Below, piece after piece: positions 63,450 through 64,000 of a stretch of 64,000 nucleotides of DNA. Position numbers and translations under genes: made by a program. Location of the stretch: the NCBI GenBank assembly GCA_965214695.1, contig OZ243967.1, positions 1,860,001-1,924,000 on the forward strand. The letters are read 5' to 3'. This DNA comes from JAPOXR01 sp965214695. Its GTDB lineage: Bacteria > Pseudomonadota > Alphaproteobacteria > Rhodobacterales > Rhodobacteraceae. The notes under the pieces are model-generated. The model worked only from the letters and a program-made list of their open reading frames with translations. It was not told where the DNA came from and did no database searches. Positions within the stretch are counted from its first letter, which is position 1. Each line of letters opens with the position of its first letter.

Positions 63450-64000
63450 TCAGCCCGGGACACGGCCGGCCAGGGCCTCGGTGAACCACGGCGTGTCGAT
63501 GTTGCCGCCTGACAGGATCAGTGCCACCTTCCGGCCCGCCATGCGCCGCGCCTCCTTCATCAATGCTGCCAGCGGCGCCGCGCCCGCGCCTTCGGCAACA
63601 TTGTGGGTTGCCCGGAAATAGAGCCCGACCGCCTCGACGATTTCCAACTCGCCGACCTCGACCACGCGCTCGGCGCCGCGCGCGTAGATTTCCAGCGCCT
63701 CGGGAACCGGGTCCCTGACCGCGATGCCATCGGCGAAGGTTGTCGCCGAATTGGTCGGAACCGGCTTGCCGGCCGCGAAGGACAGCCGGGCGGCATTGGC
63801 TTTTTCGGATACCACCCCGATGATGCGGGTCCGCAATCCGAGGGCGTCACGGGCGTGGATCAGGCCACAGATCCCCGAGCCGCAGCCGATCGGCACGTAG
63901 ACGGCATCAAGATCCGGCTCGGCGCTGAACAGCTCGAAGGCGTAGGTGGCGACACCGCGAACCAGCTCCGGATGATAGGGCGGCACGAAGAACAGGTTCT
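63450..64000 (-). CDS. threonine/serine dehydratase, partial (N-terminus beyond the window)
   Basis: The C-terminal ~183 residues of a fold-type II PLP enzyme. VYVPIGCGSGICGLIHARDA is the glycine-rich phosphate cup, and ALILSGGNIDTPWF ends the catalytic domain. The enzyme converts threonine or serine to the 2-keto acid and ammonia. Without an ACT domain it resembles catabolic or biosynthetic short forms. It is convergent with ilvE, whose pathway uses 2-oxobutanoate. Confidence 0.88.
   Translation of the reverse strand, partial: NLFFVPPYHPELVRGVATYAFELFSAEPDLDAVYVPIGCGSGICGLIHARDALGLRTRIIGVVSEKANAARLSFAAGKPVPTNSATTFADGIAVRDPVPEALEIYARGAERVVEVGELEIVEAVGLYFRATHNVAEGAGAAPLAALMKEARRMAGRKVALILSGGNIDTPWFTEALAGRVPG

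Overview
The window is GC-rich, densely coded DNA that looks like an alphaproteobacterial chromosome. The evidence is an FnrL-type regulator with a C-x2-C-x7-C cluster, a PetP/PetR-like MarR plus response regulator pair, a respiratory nitrate reductase operon that ends in a parvulin gene, and the housekeeping genes rsfS-rlmH-gpmI and ctpA-rppH. The order within the class cannot be read safely. TTG and GTG starts with good Shine-Dalgarno sequences are common. No rRNA, tRNA, CRISPR array or intact insertion sequence was seen.

Layout. 0-6.7 kb is mixed accessory DNA: a DAO-family oxidoreductase, a Fic protein whose catalytic histidine is replaced, behind four 20-bp-phased repeats, a secreted nucleosidase-like protein, a higBA-type toxin-antitoxin pair with its palindromic operator, and a DapA-family lyase. 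6.8-18.1 kb is a nitrate respiration unit on the minus strand (narK1-narK2-narG-narH-narJ-narI-ppiC). It is preceded by a perfect FNR box and a divergent fnr-type gene. 18.6-24.2 kb holds a secreted polysaccharide lyase, an acyl-CoA synthetase, an amidase remnant, an aminotransferase and a frameshifted methyltransferase. 24.3-26.1 kb has rppH and ctpA.

26.1-57.3 kb separates ctpA-rppH from rsfS-rlmH-gpmI, which normally lie together in one direction in related bacteria, so this ~31 kb is probably inserted. Its left half (26.8-38.6 kb, plus strand) is a sugar or cyclitol catabolic operon: SDR, three Gfo/Idh/MocA dehydrogenases, an IolE-like TIM barrel and a CUT2-type ABC importer, followed by an NCS2 permease fused to a GHKL-like domain. 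In the middle are a second toxin-antitoxin pair and a scrap of a TraA-type conjugative relaxase. The right half (40.0-54.4 kb) is two divergent operons. The minus one encodes a kynureninase-like/cyclase fusion plus IorA and IorB. The plus one encodes an aldo/keto reductase, a complete branched-chain-type ABC importer, a Rid protein, a SRPBCC-like protein and an aldo/keto reductase-Rid fusion. Together they look like an uncharacterised uptake and catabolic pathway for an amino-acid-like, possibly aromatic, compound. A TIGR04076-type protein and an orphan peptide-binding protein close the segment.

57.3-64 kb returns to conserved genes: gpmI, rlmH, rsfS, a histone-deacetylase-family amidohydrolase, petR/petP-like regulators divergent from ilvE across a 19-bp palindrome, and the end of a threonine dehydratase gene that leaves the window.
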